Below are positions 1 through 9,026 of a DNA stretch of 64,000 bases, piece by piece. The notes below the pieces were generated by a model, which saw only the letters and a list, made by a program, of their open reading frames with translations, was not told the origin of the DNA and did no database searches. Position 1 is the stretch's first letter; each line of letters opens with the position of its first letter. This DNA is from an uncultured Bacteroidota bacterium (GTDB lineage Bacteria > Bacteroidota > Bacteroidia > Chitinophagales > Chitinophagaceae), in contig CAIPJS010000086.1 of the NCBI GenBank assembly GCA_903865435.1, positions 62,001-126,000 on the forward strand. The letters are read 5' to 3'. Made by a program: the position numbers and the translations under genes.

Positions 1-41
1 AAGCTGACTTAGTTGCCCAAGTGGTTAAAAGAGCAGATTAA
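1..41 (+). CDS. C-terminal tail of the upstream gene, probably fused LpxC/FabZ (partial)
   Basis: An open frame runs from base 3 and ends at TAA 39-41, giving the tail ADLVAQVVKRAD. This resembles the C-terminus of the FabZ half of the fused LpxC/FabZ enzyme (UDP-3-O-acyl-GlcNAc deacetylase plus 3-hydroxyacyl-ACP dehydratase) that commonly precedes lpxA in Bacteroidota. The match rests on twelve residues and on position, 23 bases before lpxA, so the identity is an inference. Most of the gene lies outside the window. Confidence 0.55.
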   Translation, partial: ADLVAQVVKRAD

Positions 42-64
42 AAATTATACAAAAAGAAAAAATT

Positions 65-862
65 ATGACCCATCCTTTTACTTATATCGATCCCAATGCA
101 AAAATTGCTCCCAATGTGAAAATTGATCCCTTTACGGTGATTCATGGTGAAGTAACCATTGGAGAAGGCACATGGATTGGCAGTAGTGTCACCATTATGA
201 ATGGGACCAAAATTGGAAAAAATTGTCGCATATTTCCAGGTGCAGTGATTGGTGCTGATCCACAAGATTTAAAATTCAACGGAGAAAAAACTACTGTTGA
301 AATTGGGGATGGTACCACCATTAGAGAATTTGTAACCATCAACCGTGGAACTTCAGATAGATGGATTACCAAAGTGGGCAACAATTGTTTGATCATGGCC
401 TACAGTCACATTGCACACGATTGTATCATTGGAAATCATTGCATTTTGAGCAATAGTGTACAAATAGCAGGGCACGTTACCTTAGGCGACTACGCTTGGA
501 TTGCAGGGGTGAGTGCGGTGCATCAATTTGTAAACATTGGTCAACACGCTTATATTGCAGGAGGTAGTTTAGTAAGTAAAGATGTGCCCCCTTATATTAA
601 AGCAGTCCGCAATCCATTAAGTTATGGTGGCGTCAATAGCGTTGGATTAAAAAGAAGAGGGTTTGATTTAGAAAAAATTAATCACATATTGGATATCTAC
701 AGATATATTTTTAGCAAAGGCATGAACACTACACAAGCACTTGAATTTATTGAAGAAGAAATTCCAGCTACCGATGAGCGCGACGAAATTGTAACTTTTG
801 TAAGAGAAAGTGGACGTGGCGTAATTAAAAGATTTGGGAAAGGTGTGGTGGAAGAAGATTAG
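65..862 (+). CDS. lpxA: Acyl-ACP--UDP-N-acetylglucosamine O-acyltransferase
   Basis: This enzyme carries out the first committed step of lipid A synthesis, moving a 3-hydroxyacyl chain from ACP to UDP-GlcNAc in the cytoplasm. The 265-residue protein shows the left-handed beta-helix hexapeptide pattern ([LIV]-G-x4) from about residue 10 to 190, then a helical C-terminal region. His115 and His118 in SHIAHDC correspond to the catalytic His pair of E. coli LpxA (H122/H125); His137 (AGHV) and His153 (VHQF) match the other conserved histidines. The length is normal. The gene follows a probable lpxC/fabZ tail and precedes an ABC ATPase whose ATG lies two bases after this stop, so the genes are probably cotranscribed. 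Confidence 0.97.
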   Translation: MTHPFTYIDPNAKIAPNVKIDPFTVIHGEVTIGEGTWIGSSVTIMNGTKIGKNCRIFPGAVIGADPQDLKFNGEKTTVEIGDGTTIREFVTINRGTSDRWITKVGNNCLIMAYSHIAHDCIIGNHCILSNSVQIAGHVTLGDYAWIAGVSAVHQFVNIGQHAYIAGGSLVSKDVPPYIKAVRNPLSYGGVNSVGLKRRGFDLEKINHILDIYRYIFSKGMNTTQALEFIEEEIPATDERDEIVTFVRESGRGVIKRFGKGVVEED

Positions 863-864
863 TC

Positions 865-1497
865 ATGACAAAAATTAGCCTAAAAGAAGCAGGTAAGCGT
901 TTTAATAAAGATTGGATTTTTTCTGATCTACATTTTGATTTCAATCAAGGCCAACATTATGCCATCATTGGCAACAATGGTTCTGGAAAAAGTACTTTAC
1001 TACAAATTATTGCTGGCTATGGCAGTTTAACCAAAGGAAAAATTGATTGGGAAGGTCATGATGCTACCAGCATTTTTCAAGACATTAGTTTTGCTGCACC
1101 GTATTTAGAACTGGTAGAAGAATTTACTACGCTGGAACAAATTCATTTTCACACGCAATTCAAATCATTACAAAAACAATTGACTGTTGAAAGTATTATT
1201 GAATTGATAGGATTAAAAAAAGCAGCCGATAAACAAATCAGGTATTTTAGTAGTGGTATGAAACAAAGACTTAAACTGGCTTTAGCTATTTTTTCGGACA
1301 GCCCTATTTTATTATTGGATGAACCCTGCAGCAATTTAGATAAAGAAGGTTACGAATTATACCATCACTTGATGTCCAAGTACGCCATGCATAAGCTAAT
1401 TATTGTAGGAAGTAATGATACTGCCGAATACCAATTTTGTAGTCAATATTTAAATTTAATGGACTACAAATCAAAATCAATCGAAGCCAAGTACTAG
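865..1497 (+). CDS. ABC transporter ATP-binding protein
   Basis: This is a stand-alone nucleotide-binding subunit of 210 residues with no membrane segments. It has Walker A GNNGSGKST (about 37-45), the signature stretch FSSGMKQRLKLA, and Walker B LLLDEPCSNLD. The canonical LSGGQ is degenerate (SSGMKQ), which is common in small export-type ATPases. The ATG lies two bases after the lpxA stop, which suggests cotranscription with lipid A genes, but no permease partner is next to it, so the substrate is unknown. Its stop codon shares the palindrome CTAG with the stop of the convergent alanine dehydrogenase gene, a 4-base overlap. Confidence 0.85.
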   Translation: MTKISLKEAGKRFNKDWIFSDLHFDFNQGQHYAIIGNNGSGKSTLLQIIAGYGSLTKGKIDWEGHDATSIFQDISFAAPYLELVEEFTTLEQIHFHTQFKSLQKQLTVESIIELIGLKKAADKQIRYFSSGMKQRLKLALAIFSDSPILLLDEPCSNLDKEGYELYHHLMSKYAMHKLIIVGSNDTAEYQFCSQYLNLMDYKSKSIEAKY

Positions 1498-2708
1498 CTT
1501 CTGCTGGTAATCATCAAATTTAAATCGGTATACTTTAAATCGAATTTTGCGCTGATATAAAAATCGGTTAAGGCGCCTTTGTATAAATAAATTCCTTCTC
1601 TTAAATGTGCTTGCTGCCAAATAATTTCAGACAAGCCCCCCAAATCTCCCACTTGCACTAATAAAGGCATAAGTACATTGCTAATTGCCTGACTTGCTGT
1701 TCGTGCAAATCCACTTGGTATATTGGGCACACCGTAATGAATCACATCATGCTTAATCATGATGGGGTTTTCATGATTGGTCAATTCACTGGTTTCAAAA
1801 CAACCGCCACGATCAATGGCTACATCAATAATGATGCTGCCTGGACGCATAGCAGCGACCATCTCTTCACTCACCACAATAGGAGCTCGGCCAAAATCAT
1901 TCCTCAAAGCACCCACAGCAACTTCACAGGTTTTTAACTGCTTCGCCAATATTTTTGGTTCTAATACAGAGGTCCAAACTCTTTGTCCTAAATTATTTTG
2001 AAGTCTTTGCAATCTGGAAACATTGTTGTCAAATACTTTTACACTGGCTCCCAATGCCAAGGCATTGCGCGTAGCAAATTCACCAATAATGTCTGCGCCA
2101 ATAATGACCACTTTAGTAGGTGGCACACCACTAATTCCACCCAATAAAATGCCTTTGCCCTGATTAAAATTACTTAGATACTGACCAGCAATCAACATCA
2201 CCGCACTTCCTGTAATCTCCCCCATGCTTCTTAAGATGGGATAATTCTGATTTTCATCTTTAATATTTTCAATAGCGAGTGCAGTAATTTTTTTAGCCAT
2301 CAATTGCACCATCAACTCTTTTTTTAATGCCGTTAAATGCAAAGGAGAAATAATAGTTTGATGCATTTGCAAGTAGGGCAAGTCGGCTTCTACAGGCGGT
2401 GCCGTTTTTACCAAAACAGGACATTTGTATACTGCCTCCTTTTCAAAAACAATGGTAGCCCCTGCTTCTGAATAATCATTATCAGTATACCTACTTCCTT
2501 CACCCGCTTTAGATTCCATCAATACCTGATGCCCATTGGCTAACAAAACACTCACTGCTTCGGGAATCAATCCAATTCTATTTTCCTGAAATGCAATTTC
2601 TTTAGGAATGCCAATCAATAAAGGTTTGCTTTTGGGTGGAATGTCCAATACTTCCTCCTGTGTTTCATAAGAAAATGAAGATGAAATTTGCGGCTTGATG
2701 GAGCTCAT
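1494..2708 (-). CDS. ald: Alanine dehydrogenase (AlaDH/PNT family)
   Basis: The family interconverts L-alanine and pyruvate plus ammonia with NAD. The 404-residue protein has the N-terminal AlaDH/PNT signature IGIPKEIAFQENRIGL (about 32-47), the substrate-site Lys in LVKTAPP and the His in SPLHLTA, followed by a Rossmann domain. The dinucleotide motif, usually GAGxVG, reads GADIIG at residues 204-209, so the second glycine is replaced by Asp206. This is unusual and could change cofactor binding. The N-terminus carries about 30 extra residues before the conserved start, as in other Bacteroidota members. It lies 12 bases after tsaE and is probably in the same transcript. Assignment to the family is firm; activity is less certain. 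Confidence 0.88.
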   Translation of the reverse strand: MSSIKPQISSSFSYETQEEVLDIPPKSKPLLIGIPKEIAFQENRIGLIPEAVSVLLANGHQVLMESKAGEGSRYTDNDYSEAGATIVFEKEAVYKCPVLVKTAPPVEADLPYLQMHQTIISPLHLTALKKELMVQLMAKKITALAIENIKDENQNYPILRSMGEITGSAVMLIAGQYLSNFNQGKGILLGGISGVPPTKVVIIGADIIGEFATRNALALGASVKVFDNNVSRLQRLQNNLGQRVWTSVLEPKILAKQLKTCEVAVGALRNDFGRAPIVVSEEMVAAMRPGSIIIDVAIDRGGCFETSELTNHENPIMIKHDVIHYGVPNIPSGFARTASQAISNVLMPLLVQVGDLGGLSEIIWQQAHLREGIYLYKGALTDFYISAKFDLKYTDLNLMITSRS

Positions 2709-2720
2709 ATCAAAAATTTA

Positions 2721-3131
2721 CTATGAAGGTATAAAAATCCGTCTATGTTCAGGATCTAAAATTTCAATTACAAAATGCTGTGTGCCTTCTGGCAAGAGGC
2801 CAATGGCCTTTTCTGGCCATTCTACAAAACACATGTCCGCTTCATCAAAAGCGGCTTCCATGCCTGCGCGTGCTGCTTCTTTTTCATTTTCCAATCGATA
2901 CCAATCCATATGGTAGACCATTTTCCCTTTGGCATCATACTGATTCATCAATGCAAATGTGGGACTAGTAATGGCATCTTGGATGCCCATCTGCTTGCCT
3001 ATGGCAGCAATCAAAGTGGTCTTGCCTGCGCCCATGGGGGCATAAAAAGCCCAAACTGGTTTAGCGGCAAATTGTTTTATTAAATCAGCAGCAATTTCCT
3101 CTAATTGATTGATATCATAAATCCTATCCAT
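2721..3131 (-). CDS. tsaE: tRNA threonylcarbamoyladenosine biosynthesis ATPase TsaE
   Basis: TsaE is the P-loop ATPase that works with TsaB and TsaD to install the t6A modification at position 37 of ANN-decoding tRNAs. The protein shows the P-loop APMGAGKTT, the switch region SPTFALMNQY, HMDWYRL, and the VEWPEKA motif near the end. The open frame extends to 3158, but I place the start at ATG 3131 (MDRIYDINQ), giving 136 residues. This fits the family, and a perfect TAnnTTTG box lies only four bases upstream, so the longer start would lie within or upstream of the promoter. It is followed by ald after 12 bases. Confidence 0.92.
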   Translation of the reverse strand: MDRIYDINQLEEIAADLIKQFAAKPVWAFYAPMGAGKTTLIAAIGKQMGIQDAITSPTFALMNQYDAKGKMVYHMDWYRLENEKEAARAGMEAAFDEADMCFVEWPEKAIGLLPEGTQHFVIEILDPEHRRIFIPS

Positions 3132-3135
3132 ACTG

Positions 3136-3143
3136 CAAAGATA
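3136..3143 (-). promoter_or_regulatory. Candidate -7 promoter box for tsaE, four bases from the start codon
   Basis: On the minus strand the sequence reads TATCTTTG-CAGT-ATG. This is an exact match to the Bacteroidota -7 consensus TAnnTTTG. Transcription starting a few bases downstream would begin at or next to the ATG, giving a leaderless or nearly leaderless mRNA. No good -33 TTTG is visible at the expected distance. Confidence 0.5.
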
Positions 3144-3184
3144 GGTGAACGCATACATAATGTCTTCGTACCTTTACATGGTAA

Positions 3185-5317
3185 ATGAGCCCTATGGAAA
3201 AAATACAGTGGAAGGTAGATGGCATGAGTTGCACCAATTGTGCGCTCTCGATTCATAAGTATTTGCAAAGCAATGGCATTGTAGAACCCAAGGTAAGTTT
3301 TATGGAAGGCGAGGTTCAATTTGAAATGGCTAAGGAAACCAACAAAGAAAAATTAATCAAAGGCATACAAAGCTTAGGTTATAAAGTGCGTGGTCAGGAA
3401 GAAGCAGCGCCGAAGAAAAAATTCCTTGACAACAATCGAGACCGTGCATTATTTTGTTTTTTGTTTGCATTACCTATTTTGATTCCCATGTTGCCAGGCA
3501 TTCATTTGCATTTTATGATGCAGCCCTTGGTTCAATTGGTATTGACTACTCCTGTTTTTATAGTAGGCATGGGTTATTTTGGAAAAAGTGCCTGGTACAG
3601 TATCACTAAAGGCATACCCAATATGAATGTGCTTGTAGCCATTGGTGCATTGGCTTCGTTTGGATATAGTTTGTATGGCACTATCATTGGACAAGGAGAA
3701 ACCTTTGCCTATTATGAAACTACCGCTACCATTATCACCTTGGTGTTTTTTGGAAATTATTTAGAAGATGCATCTGTTCAATCTACCCAACGTGCCTTAA
3801 AAGATTTAGTGAAAGCACAAAAAGTGATGGCCAATATGATTGTGTTTGATGAAAATCACAAGGAAATTATCTTTAATGTAGAAAGCAATACTTTAAAAGT
3901 AGGTGACATTGTATTAATCAATGCAGGAGAAACCATCCCCATGGATAGTAAAATATTATGGGGCGAAGCCAGTGTGAATGAATCAATTGTTACTGGAGAA
4001 AGCGTTCCAGTTTATAGAAAAATGCACGACTTATTATTAGGTGGCAGTACCATTGACAATGGCACCGTAAAAGCTTATGTAACTGCTGTAGGTGACGATA
4101 CCGTACTTGCGAATATTTTAAAAATGGTTAAAGCAGCACAAGGTGAAAAACCACCCGTGCAAATTTTGGCCGATAAAATTAGTGCCATTTTTGTACCGGC
4201 TGTTTTAAGCATTGCACTCATCACACTGCTCGGAAATTATTTTTTTACTGAGATTGGTTTTGGTCAAAGCATGTTGCGCGCCATAGCCGTCTTGGTCATT
4301 TCCTGTCCCTGCGCGATGGGCTTGGCAACCCCAGCTGCTATTGCAGTGGGCTTGGGCCGAGGTGCACGCAATGGCGTACTTTTTAAAAATGCAAAAAGCT
4401 TAGAGACTTTTAAAGACATCAAACAAGTGGTGTTTGATAAAACTGGCACATTAACAACAGGGCATTTTGATTTGGCCCAATTTAAAGTACAAGAAGGCAT
4501 TGCAGAAGATTACTTTAAGATGCTTACCTATTCCTTAGAAAAATATTCCAATCATCCTATTGCAAAATGCATCAGCACGCATTGGAAAAATACAGAATCT
4601 ATTAAATGGCAAAAGATTGAAGAAGTAAAAGGCATGGGCATTCATGCAACTGATAAAGAAGGCAATATTTATTGGGCTGGTTCTTTTAAAACATTGGGCA
4701 AGATCCATACCGAAGACGGACACAATGTATACATTCAAAAAAATAATCAGCTTTTAGGTTGGATTGACGTTGCTGATCAAATAAGAATGGAAGCCAAAGA
4801 CATCATCGATACTTTACACAAGCAAGGCGTACATACAGTCTTATTAAGTGGAGATAGAAAAGAAAAATGTGAACAAGTAGGAAAAGCATTAGGTATTCAA
4901 GAAATTATTGCAGAGCAAAGTCCCGAGGATAAATTGAATAAGTTAGATGCACTGACAAAAATTAGTCCAACTGCCATGGTAGGCGATGGCATCAATGATG
5001 CCCCTGCTTTAGCCAAAGCAACTATTGGTATATCATTAAGCAATGCTTCCCATATTGCCATTCAAAGTGCTCAAGTTATTTTAATGAATCAAGGTTTAAA
5101 AAATTTACCTATGGCTTTAGGCTTGGGTAGGAGAACCTATGAAACCATCAAAGAGAATTTGATATGGGCCTTTTCTTATAATATCATTGCCATACCAGTA
5201 GCTGCTTTAGGATTATTAGGTACTTGGGGACCTACTTATGGCGCACTCATCATGGGTTTGAGTGATGTGGTATTGGCCATTAATTCATTGAGGTTATTTA
5301 AGAAAAAATTAGTTTAG
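3185..5317 (+). CDS. copA: Heavy-metal (probably copper) translocating P-type ATPase
   Basis: This is a P1B-type pump that exports Cu(I) from the cytoplasm. The 710-residue protein has one N-terminal HMA domain with the metal site GMSCTNCA (Cys16, Cys19), a membrane domain, the actuator loop TGESVPV, the intramembrane CPC motif (Cys374-Pro-Cys376), the phosphorylation motif DKTGT (Asp418), the SNHPIAK motif, and GDGINDAPA. CPC with an HMA domain is the pattern of Cu(I) or Ag(I) pumps. The start could be ATG 3185 or 3194 (MEKIQWK). It is divergent from tsaE. Six bases after it begins recQ, so the two are probably cotranscribed. No metal regulator or chaperone gene is adjacent. Confidence 0.93.
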   Translation: MSPMEKIQWKVDGMSCTNCALSIHKYLQSNGIVEPKVSFMEGEVQFEMAKETNKEKLIKGIQSLGYKVRGQEEAAPKKKFLDNNRDRALFCFLFALPILIPMLPGIHLHFMMQPLVQLVLTTPVFIVGMGYFGKSAWYSITKGIPNMNVLVAIGALASFGYSLYGTIIGQGETFAYYETTATIITLVFFGNYLEDASVQSTQRALKDLVKAQKVMANMIVFDENHKEIIFNVESNTLKVGDIVLINAGETIPMDSKILWGEASVNESIVTGESVPVYRKMHDLLLGGSTIDNGTVKAYVTAVGDDTVLANILKMVKAAQGEKPPVQILADKISAIFVPAVLSIALITLLGNYFFTEIGFGQSMLRAIAVLVISCPCAMGLATPAAIAVGLGRGARNGVLFKNAKSLETFKDIKQVVFDKTGTLTTGHFDLAQFKVQEGIAEDYFKMLTYSLEKYSNHPIAKCISTHWKNTESIKWQKIEEVKGMGIHATDKEGNIYWAGSFKTLGKIHTEDGHNVYIQKNNQLLGWIDVADQIRMEAKDIIDTLHKQGVHTVLLSGDRKEKCEQVGKALGIQEIIAEQSPEDKLNKLDALTKISPTAMVGDGINDAPALAKATIGISLSNASHIAIQSAQVILMNQGLKNLPMALGLGRRTYETIKENLIWAFSYNIIAIPVAALGLLGTWGPTYGALIMGLSDVVLAINSLRLFKKKLV

Positions 5318-5322
5318 CTTTT

Positions 5323-7032
5323 TTGGAAACTCCTCAAGACATATTAAAGCATTATTGGGGCTATGCTAATTTTAGACCTCAACAACTCTCTATAATCAAT
5401 GCAGTATTGGAAGACAAAGATGTGCTTACTTTATTGCCTACAGGTGCTGGTAAATCTTTATGTTTTCAATTACCCACCTTATTTCAAAAAGGAATTTGTG
5501 TCATTATTAGCCCATTGATTGCACTCATGCAGGACCAAGTAAAAGATTTATTGAGTAAAAATATCAGTGCTGTTAATTTAGGTGGCGAAATTCAACAAGA
5601 ACAAGAAGAAATTATATTATCAGATGCATTGAAAGGAAAATATAGTTTCATTTACTGTTCCCCCGAAAAATTAGCACAGAAAAGTTTTCAAAATTTTTTA
5701 CAAAAACTGCCTATTACTTTATTTGCCATTGATGAAGCGCATTGTATTTCGCAATGGGGTTATGACTTTAGACCCTCCTATCGTAAATTAGACATCTTAA
5801 AAAAATATTTCCCCAAGGTACCCGTTTTAGCGATGACCGCCTCTGCCATACCCATGGTGCAAGCCGACATCATCAAACAACTAAAATTATCCAATTGCAC
5901 CGTAATCACGGATAGCTTTTTAAGACCAAATATTACCTACCGTGTCCAAAAAGTTCCTGTTAAATTACAAGCGCTTAGAAAAGAATTAAACGAAACCAAG
6001 GGCAGTGTAATAATTTATTGTACTACCAGAAACGGTGTTACCCAATTGGCACAAATTTTAAAAGATTATGGCTACCCTGTAGCTGCCTACCATGCAGGCA
6101 TGCCTATTGCCCTTAGAGCGTCAATGCAAACAGAATGGATGAACAACAAGACACAAATTATTGTTTGTACCAGTGCTTTTGGAATGGGTATTAATAAGCA
6201 AGATGTACGCGCCGTTATTCATTTTGATTTACCAAATAGTTTGGAACAGTATTATCAAGAAGCAGGCAGAGCAGGAAGAGATGGTCAAGCTGCACAAGCT
6301 GTTTTATTTTTTCAACAAAATGATTGGGCGTATTGGACCTCACTTCAAGAAAAAAAATATCCATCTATTGAAATCATTAAAAACGTATACCAGCACCTTG
6401 CTGATTTTGTTCAGTTGCCCATTGGCATTGGCGAAAAACAACAATTTATTTTTGACTTTGAAGCTTTTTGTATTCGTTTCAAATTAGATAAAATCATTGC
6501 ACGTAATGCACTTCAATGGATAGAACAAGAAGGGCATGTAAAATTTTCTGCTACCTCGTTCAAACCTTCAATGGTGCAAGTAGTAGCAGACAGAGCTACT
6601 CTTGAACAATATGCGCAAAACAATCCTATAGCGGGAGTGGTCTTACAAACCATTTTAAGAACCTACGGTGGCATCATTGATGGACCACAATACATCAATG
6701 AAAATTTATTGGCCACGCTCTTACAAAGAGACATTCCCTTTGTACAAAAAACTTTAATTTTTTTAGCACAAACTGGTCAAATTACTTACGAGCAAAAAGA
6801 CAATCAACCTGCAGTACAGTTTTTATGGAACCGAACGGCTGCTGCATTTATGAAGATTGACTTGGACAATTATCAATTAAGAAAGTCTGCATTTATCAAG
6901 CGGATTGAGCATTTCAGCGACTATGTTTGGGGCACCCAAATGAAGTGTAGAAGCGCTTATCTAGCCAATTATTTTGGAGAAAAAAATCCAAGTAACTGTA
7001 AAATATGCGACCTTTGTAAGGCAAGTCAATAA
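5323..7032 (+). CDS. recQ: RecQ-family ATP-dependent DNA helicase (Bacteroidota type)
   Basis: This is a 3'-5' superfamily 2 helicase for recombination and repair. It shows the Q-motif region YWGYANFRPQQ, Walker A GAGKS (41-45), the DEAH box in IDEAHCISQWG with the RecQ aromatic loop, TSAFGMGINKQDVR and motif VI YYQEAGRAGRDGQ. The zinc cluster (CRSAYLANYFGE...CKICDLC) is at the extreme C-terminus, after the winged-helix-like region, not directly behind the helicase core as in E. coli RecQ. There is no HRDC domain. I recognise this order from other Bacteroidota RecQ proteins. The start is TTG at 5323: METPQDILKHYWGY aligns with family N-termini and no upstream ATG exists. It starts six bases after copA. 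Confidence 0.92.
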   Translation: METPQDILKHYWGYANFRPQQLSIINAVLEDKDVLTLLPTGAGKSLCFQLPTLFQKGICVIISPLIALMQDQVKDLLSKNISAVNLGGEIQQEQEEIILSDALKGKYSFIYCSPEKLAQKSFQNFLQKLPITLFAIDEAHCISQWGYDFRPSYRKLDILKKYFPKVPVLAMTASAIPMVQADIIKQLKLSNCTVITDSFLRPNITYRVQKVPVKLQALRKELNETKGSVIIYCTTRNGVTQLAQILKDYGYPVAAYHAGMPIALRASMQTEWMNNKTQIIVCTSAFGMGINKQDVRAVIHFDLPNSLEQYYQEAGRAGRDGQAAQAVLFFQQNDWAYWTSLQEKKYPSIEIIKNVYQHLADFVQLPIGIGEKQQFIFDFEAFCIRFKLDKIIARNALQWIEQEGHVKFSATSFKPSMVQVVADRATLEQYAQNNPIAGVVLQTILRTYGGIIDGPQYINENLLATLLQRDIPFVQKTLIFLAQTGQITYEQKDNQPAVQFLWNRTAAAFMKIDLDNYQLRKSAFIKRIEHFSDYVWGTQMKCRSAYLANYFGEKNPSNCKICDLCKASQ

Positions 7033-7184
7033 GCAACACTTTAACAATACATTATAAAACAAGTTTTAAACAGCTGGTTTTTAACAAAACATTGGAATCT
7101 AACTATTTACTAAGGCACTTAAATATAGTTTCTTTGTATTCGAAGAAAAAAGCAAACTTCATAAACAATTAAAAACGACAAAAA

Positions 7185-7883
7185 ATGGAAGATAAGAAAA
7201 AATATAAAATATTACTTTGCGAAGACGACAGCAACTTAGGTTTGGTACTAAAAAATTATTTAGAACTAGACGAGTATGAAGTAATATTAGAAAGAGATGG
7301 CAGATTGGGATTAGCCGCTTTTCAAAGAGAGAAATTTGACCTTTGCTTGCTAGATGTAATGATGCCCAATGTAGATGGTTTTACCATGGCCGAAGATATT
7401 AGAGACATTGATCCAGAAGTACCTTTGTTTTTCTTAAGTGCAAAAACTTTAAAAGAAGACATCATTCATGGCTATAAATTAGGGGCAGACGATTACATCA
7501 CCAAGCCATTTGACAGCGAGGTTTTATTGTTAAAAATAAAAGCCATCATTAAAAGAAATGAAGAAGATAATAAGGTAAGCGATCATATTGAATTTGAATT
7601 GGGCCGCTATCATTTTAATCCAAAATTAAGAGAATTAAAAATTAATGACCACAACCAAGTACTTTCTCCTAAAGAAAATGAATTGCTTAAAATGTTGGCC
7701 GAAAATAAAAACGATTTATTAACGCGTGAAAAAGCTTTAAAGAGAATTTGGGGCAGCGATACCTATTTCAATGGTAGAAGCATGGATGTGTATATTGCCA
7801 AATTAAGAAAATACTTAAAAGAAGATGATCAAATTGAAATCGTTAACATTCATGGTAACGGATTTAGATTGGTAGTAGCTTAG
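7185..7883 (+). CDS. rprY: OmpR/PhoB-type response regulator (RprY-like)
   Basis: The 232-residue protein is a DNA-binding response regulator. The receiver domain (about 6-125) has the acidic pair ED (13-14), phospho-acceptor Asp57 in LLDVMMP, and the conserved Lys in ITKPFD. A C-terminal winged helix follows (about 135-230), with LSPKENELLKML and GRSMDVYIAKLRKYL. Its sequence resembles the RprY group common in Bacteroidota. No sensor kinase lies next to it, so the partner is encoded elsewhere. The 152-base upstream gap holds a weak promoter candidate around 7129-7136 (TTTCTTTG, with TTTA 19 bases earlier). A strong hairpin terminator follows the gene. Confidence 0.85.
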   Translation: MEDKKKYKILLCEDDSNLGLVLKNYLELDEYEVILERDGRLGLAAFQREKFDLCLLDVMMPNVDGFTMAEDIRDIDPEVPLFFLSAKTLKEDIIHGYKLGADDYITKPFDSEVLLLKIKAIIKRNEEDNKVSDHIEFELGRYHFNPKLRELKINDHNQVLSPKENELLKMLAENKNDLLTREKALKRIWGSDTYFNGRSMDVYIAKLRKYLKEDDQIEIVNIHGNGFRLVVA

Positions 7884-7902
7884 TCTATCATTTTTAACCT
7901 AT

Positions 7903-7944
7903 AAAAAAAGGTCCCGAAAGTATAAGCTTATCGGGACCTTTTTT
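7903..7944. terminator. Bidirectional intrinsic terminator between the response regulator and ruvB
   Basis: A perfect 8-base stem, GGTCCCGA (7910-7917) with TCGGGACC (7931-7938), is flanked by seven A on the left and six T on the right. It can end transcription from both convergent genes. Confidence 0.9.
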
Positions 7945-7963
7945 ATTGAAAATTATTTTTCGA

Positions 7964-9001
7964 TTATCTAAACAATTCAGGATTATTAGAAGCATGACCA
8001 AAAGGGGGCTTCTTTCCTAAGTGCTTATAGGCTTTCTGCGTTACTTCTCTACCTCTTGGGGTTCTTTGTAAAAACCCTTCTTGAATTAAGAAAGGCTCGT
8101 ATACTTCCTCAATGGTGCCCGACTCCTCACCTACTGCAGTGGCAATGGTACTAATGCCAACTGGGCCTCCTTTGAATTTTTCAATAATGGCAAGTAATAT
8201 TCTATTGTCCATTTCATCTAGTCCATGTTCATCTACATTCAATGCCTTTAAAGCATGTTGCGTAATGCCCATGTCTACTTTACCATCATTCAATACTTGG
8301 GCAAAATCGCGCACCCTTCTTAATAATCCATTCGCAATTCTGGGTGTACCCCTACTTCTTCTTGAAATTTCTCCAGCAGCAGCTGAATTAATATTTACAT
8401 TCAATATACCCGCACTTCTTACAATAATTTTTTCAATCACCGAAGCTGGATAGTATTCTAATCTGGATTTAATACCAAATCTTGAAAGTAAAGGCGCCGT
8501 TAACAATCCACTTCTTGTAGTGGCACCCACCAAAGTAAAAGGATTTAAATTAATTTGAATGCTTCTTGCATTGGGGCCACTATCAATCATGATATCTATC
8601 TTATAGTCCTCCATGGCTGCATATAAGTATTCTTCCACCACCGTGCTTAAACGGTGTATCTCATCTATAAATAAAACATCATTGGGTTCTAGACTCGTTA
8701 ATAAACCTGCCAAGTCACTTGGCTTTTCAATCACAGGACCTGAGGTCTCTTTTATTTGTACGCCCATTTCATTGGCCACAATCCTACTTAAAGTAGTTTT
8801 TCCTAAACCTGGGGGACCATGAAATAAAATATGATCCAAAGGTTCTCCACGCATTTTGGCGGCTTTTATAAAAATGCTCAAATTTTCAATCAATTGAGGC
8901 TGCCCCGTAAATGCATCCATTTCCTTAGGACGAATGCTGTTTTCAAACTCCTTATCTAAGGGGTTCAAATCATTCGAGCTATCTAATATGGGATTGGACA
9001 T
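7964..9001 (-). CDS. ruvB: Holliday junction branch-migration helicase RuvB
   Basis: RuvB is the hexameric AAA+ motor of the RuvABC complex. The protein shows Walker A GPPGLGKT (62-69), Walker [10 protein letters not shown], the sensor stretch GATTRSG, the arginine-finger region LLSRFGIK, and the C-terminal winged helix ending in the TPRGR segment. The open frame reaches 9025, but ATG 9001 ([10 protein letters not shown]) gives 345 residues, matching normal family length. RuvC is encoded separately at about 20.1 kb. The gene starts 25 bases after the upstream peptidase gene on the same strand. Confidence 0.97.
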   Translation of the reverse strand: MSNPILDSSNDLNPLDKEFENSIRPKEMDAFTGQPQLIENLSIFIKAAKMRGEPLDHILFHGPPGLGKTTLSRIVANEMGVQIKETSGPVIEKPSDLAGLLTSLEPNDVLFIDEIHRLSTVVEEYLYAAMEDYKIDIMIDSGPNARSIQINLNPFTLVGATTRSGLLTAPLLSRFGIKSRLEYYPASVIEKIIVRSAGILNVNINSAAAGEISRRSRGTPRIANGLLRRVRDFAQVLNDGKVDMGITQHALKALNVDEHGLDEMDNRILLAIIEKFKGGPVGISTIATAVGEESGTIEEVYEPFLIQEGFLQRTPRGREVTQKAYKHLGKKPPFGHASNNPELFR

Positions 9002-9026
9002 GTAGTGATGGTTTAATGAAAGCAAA

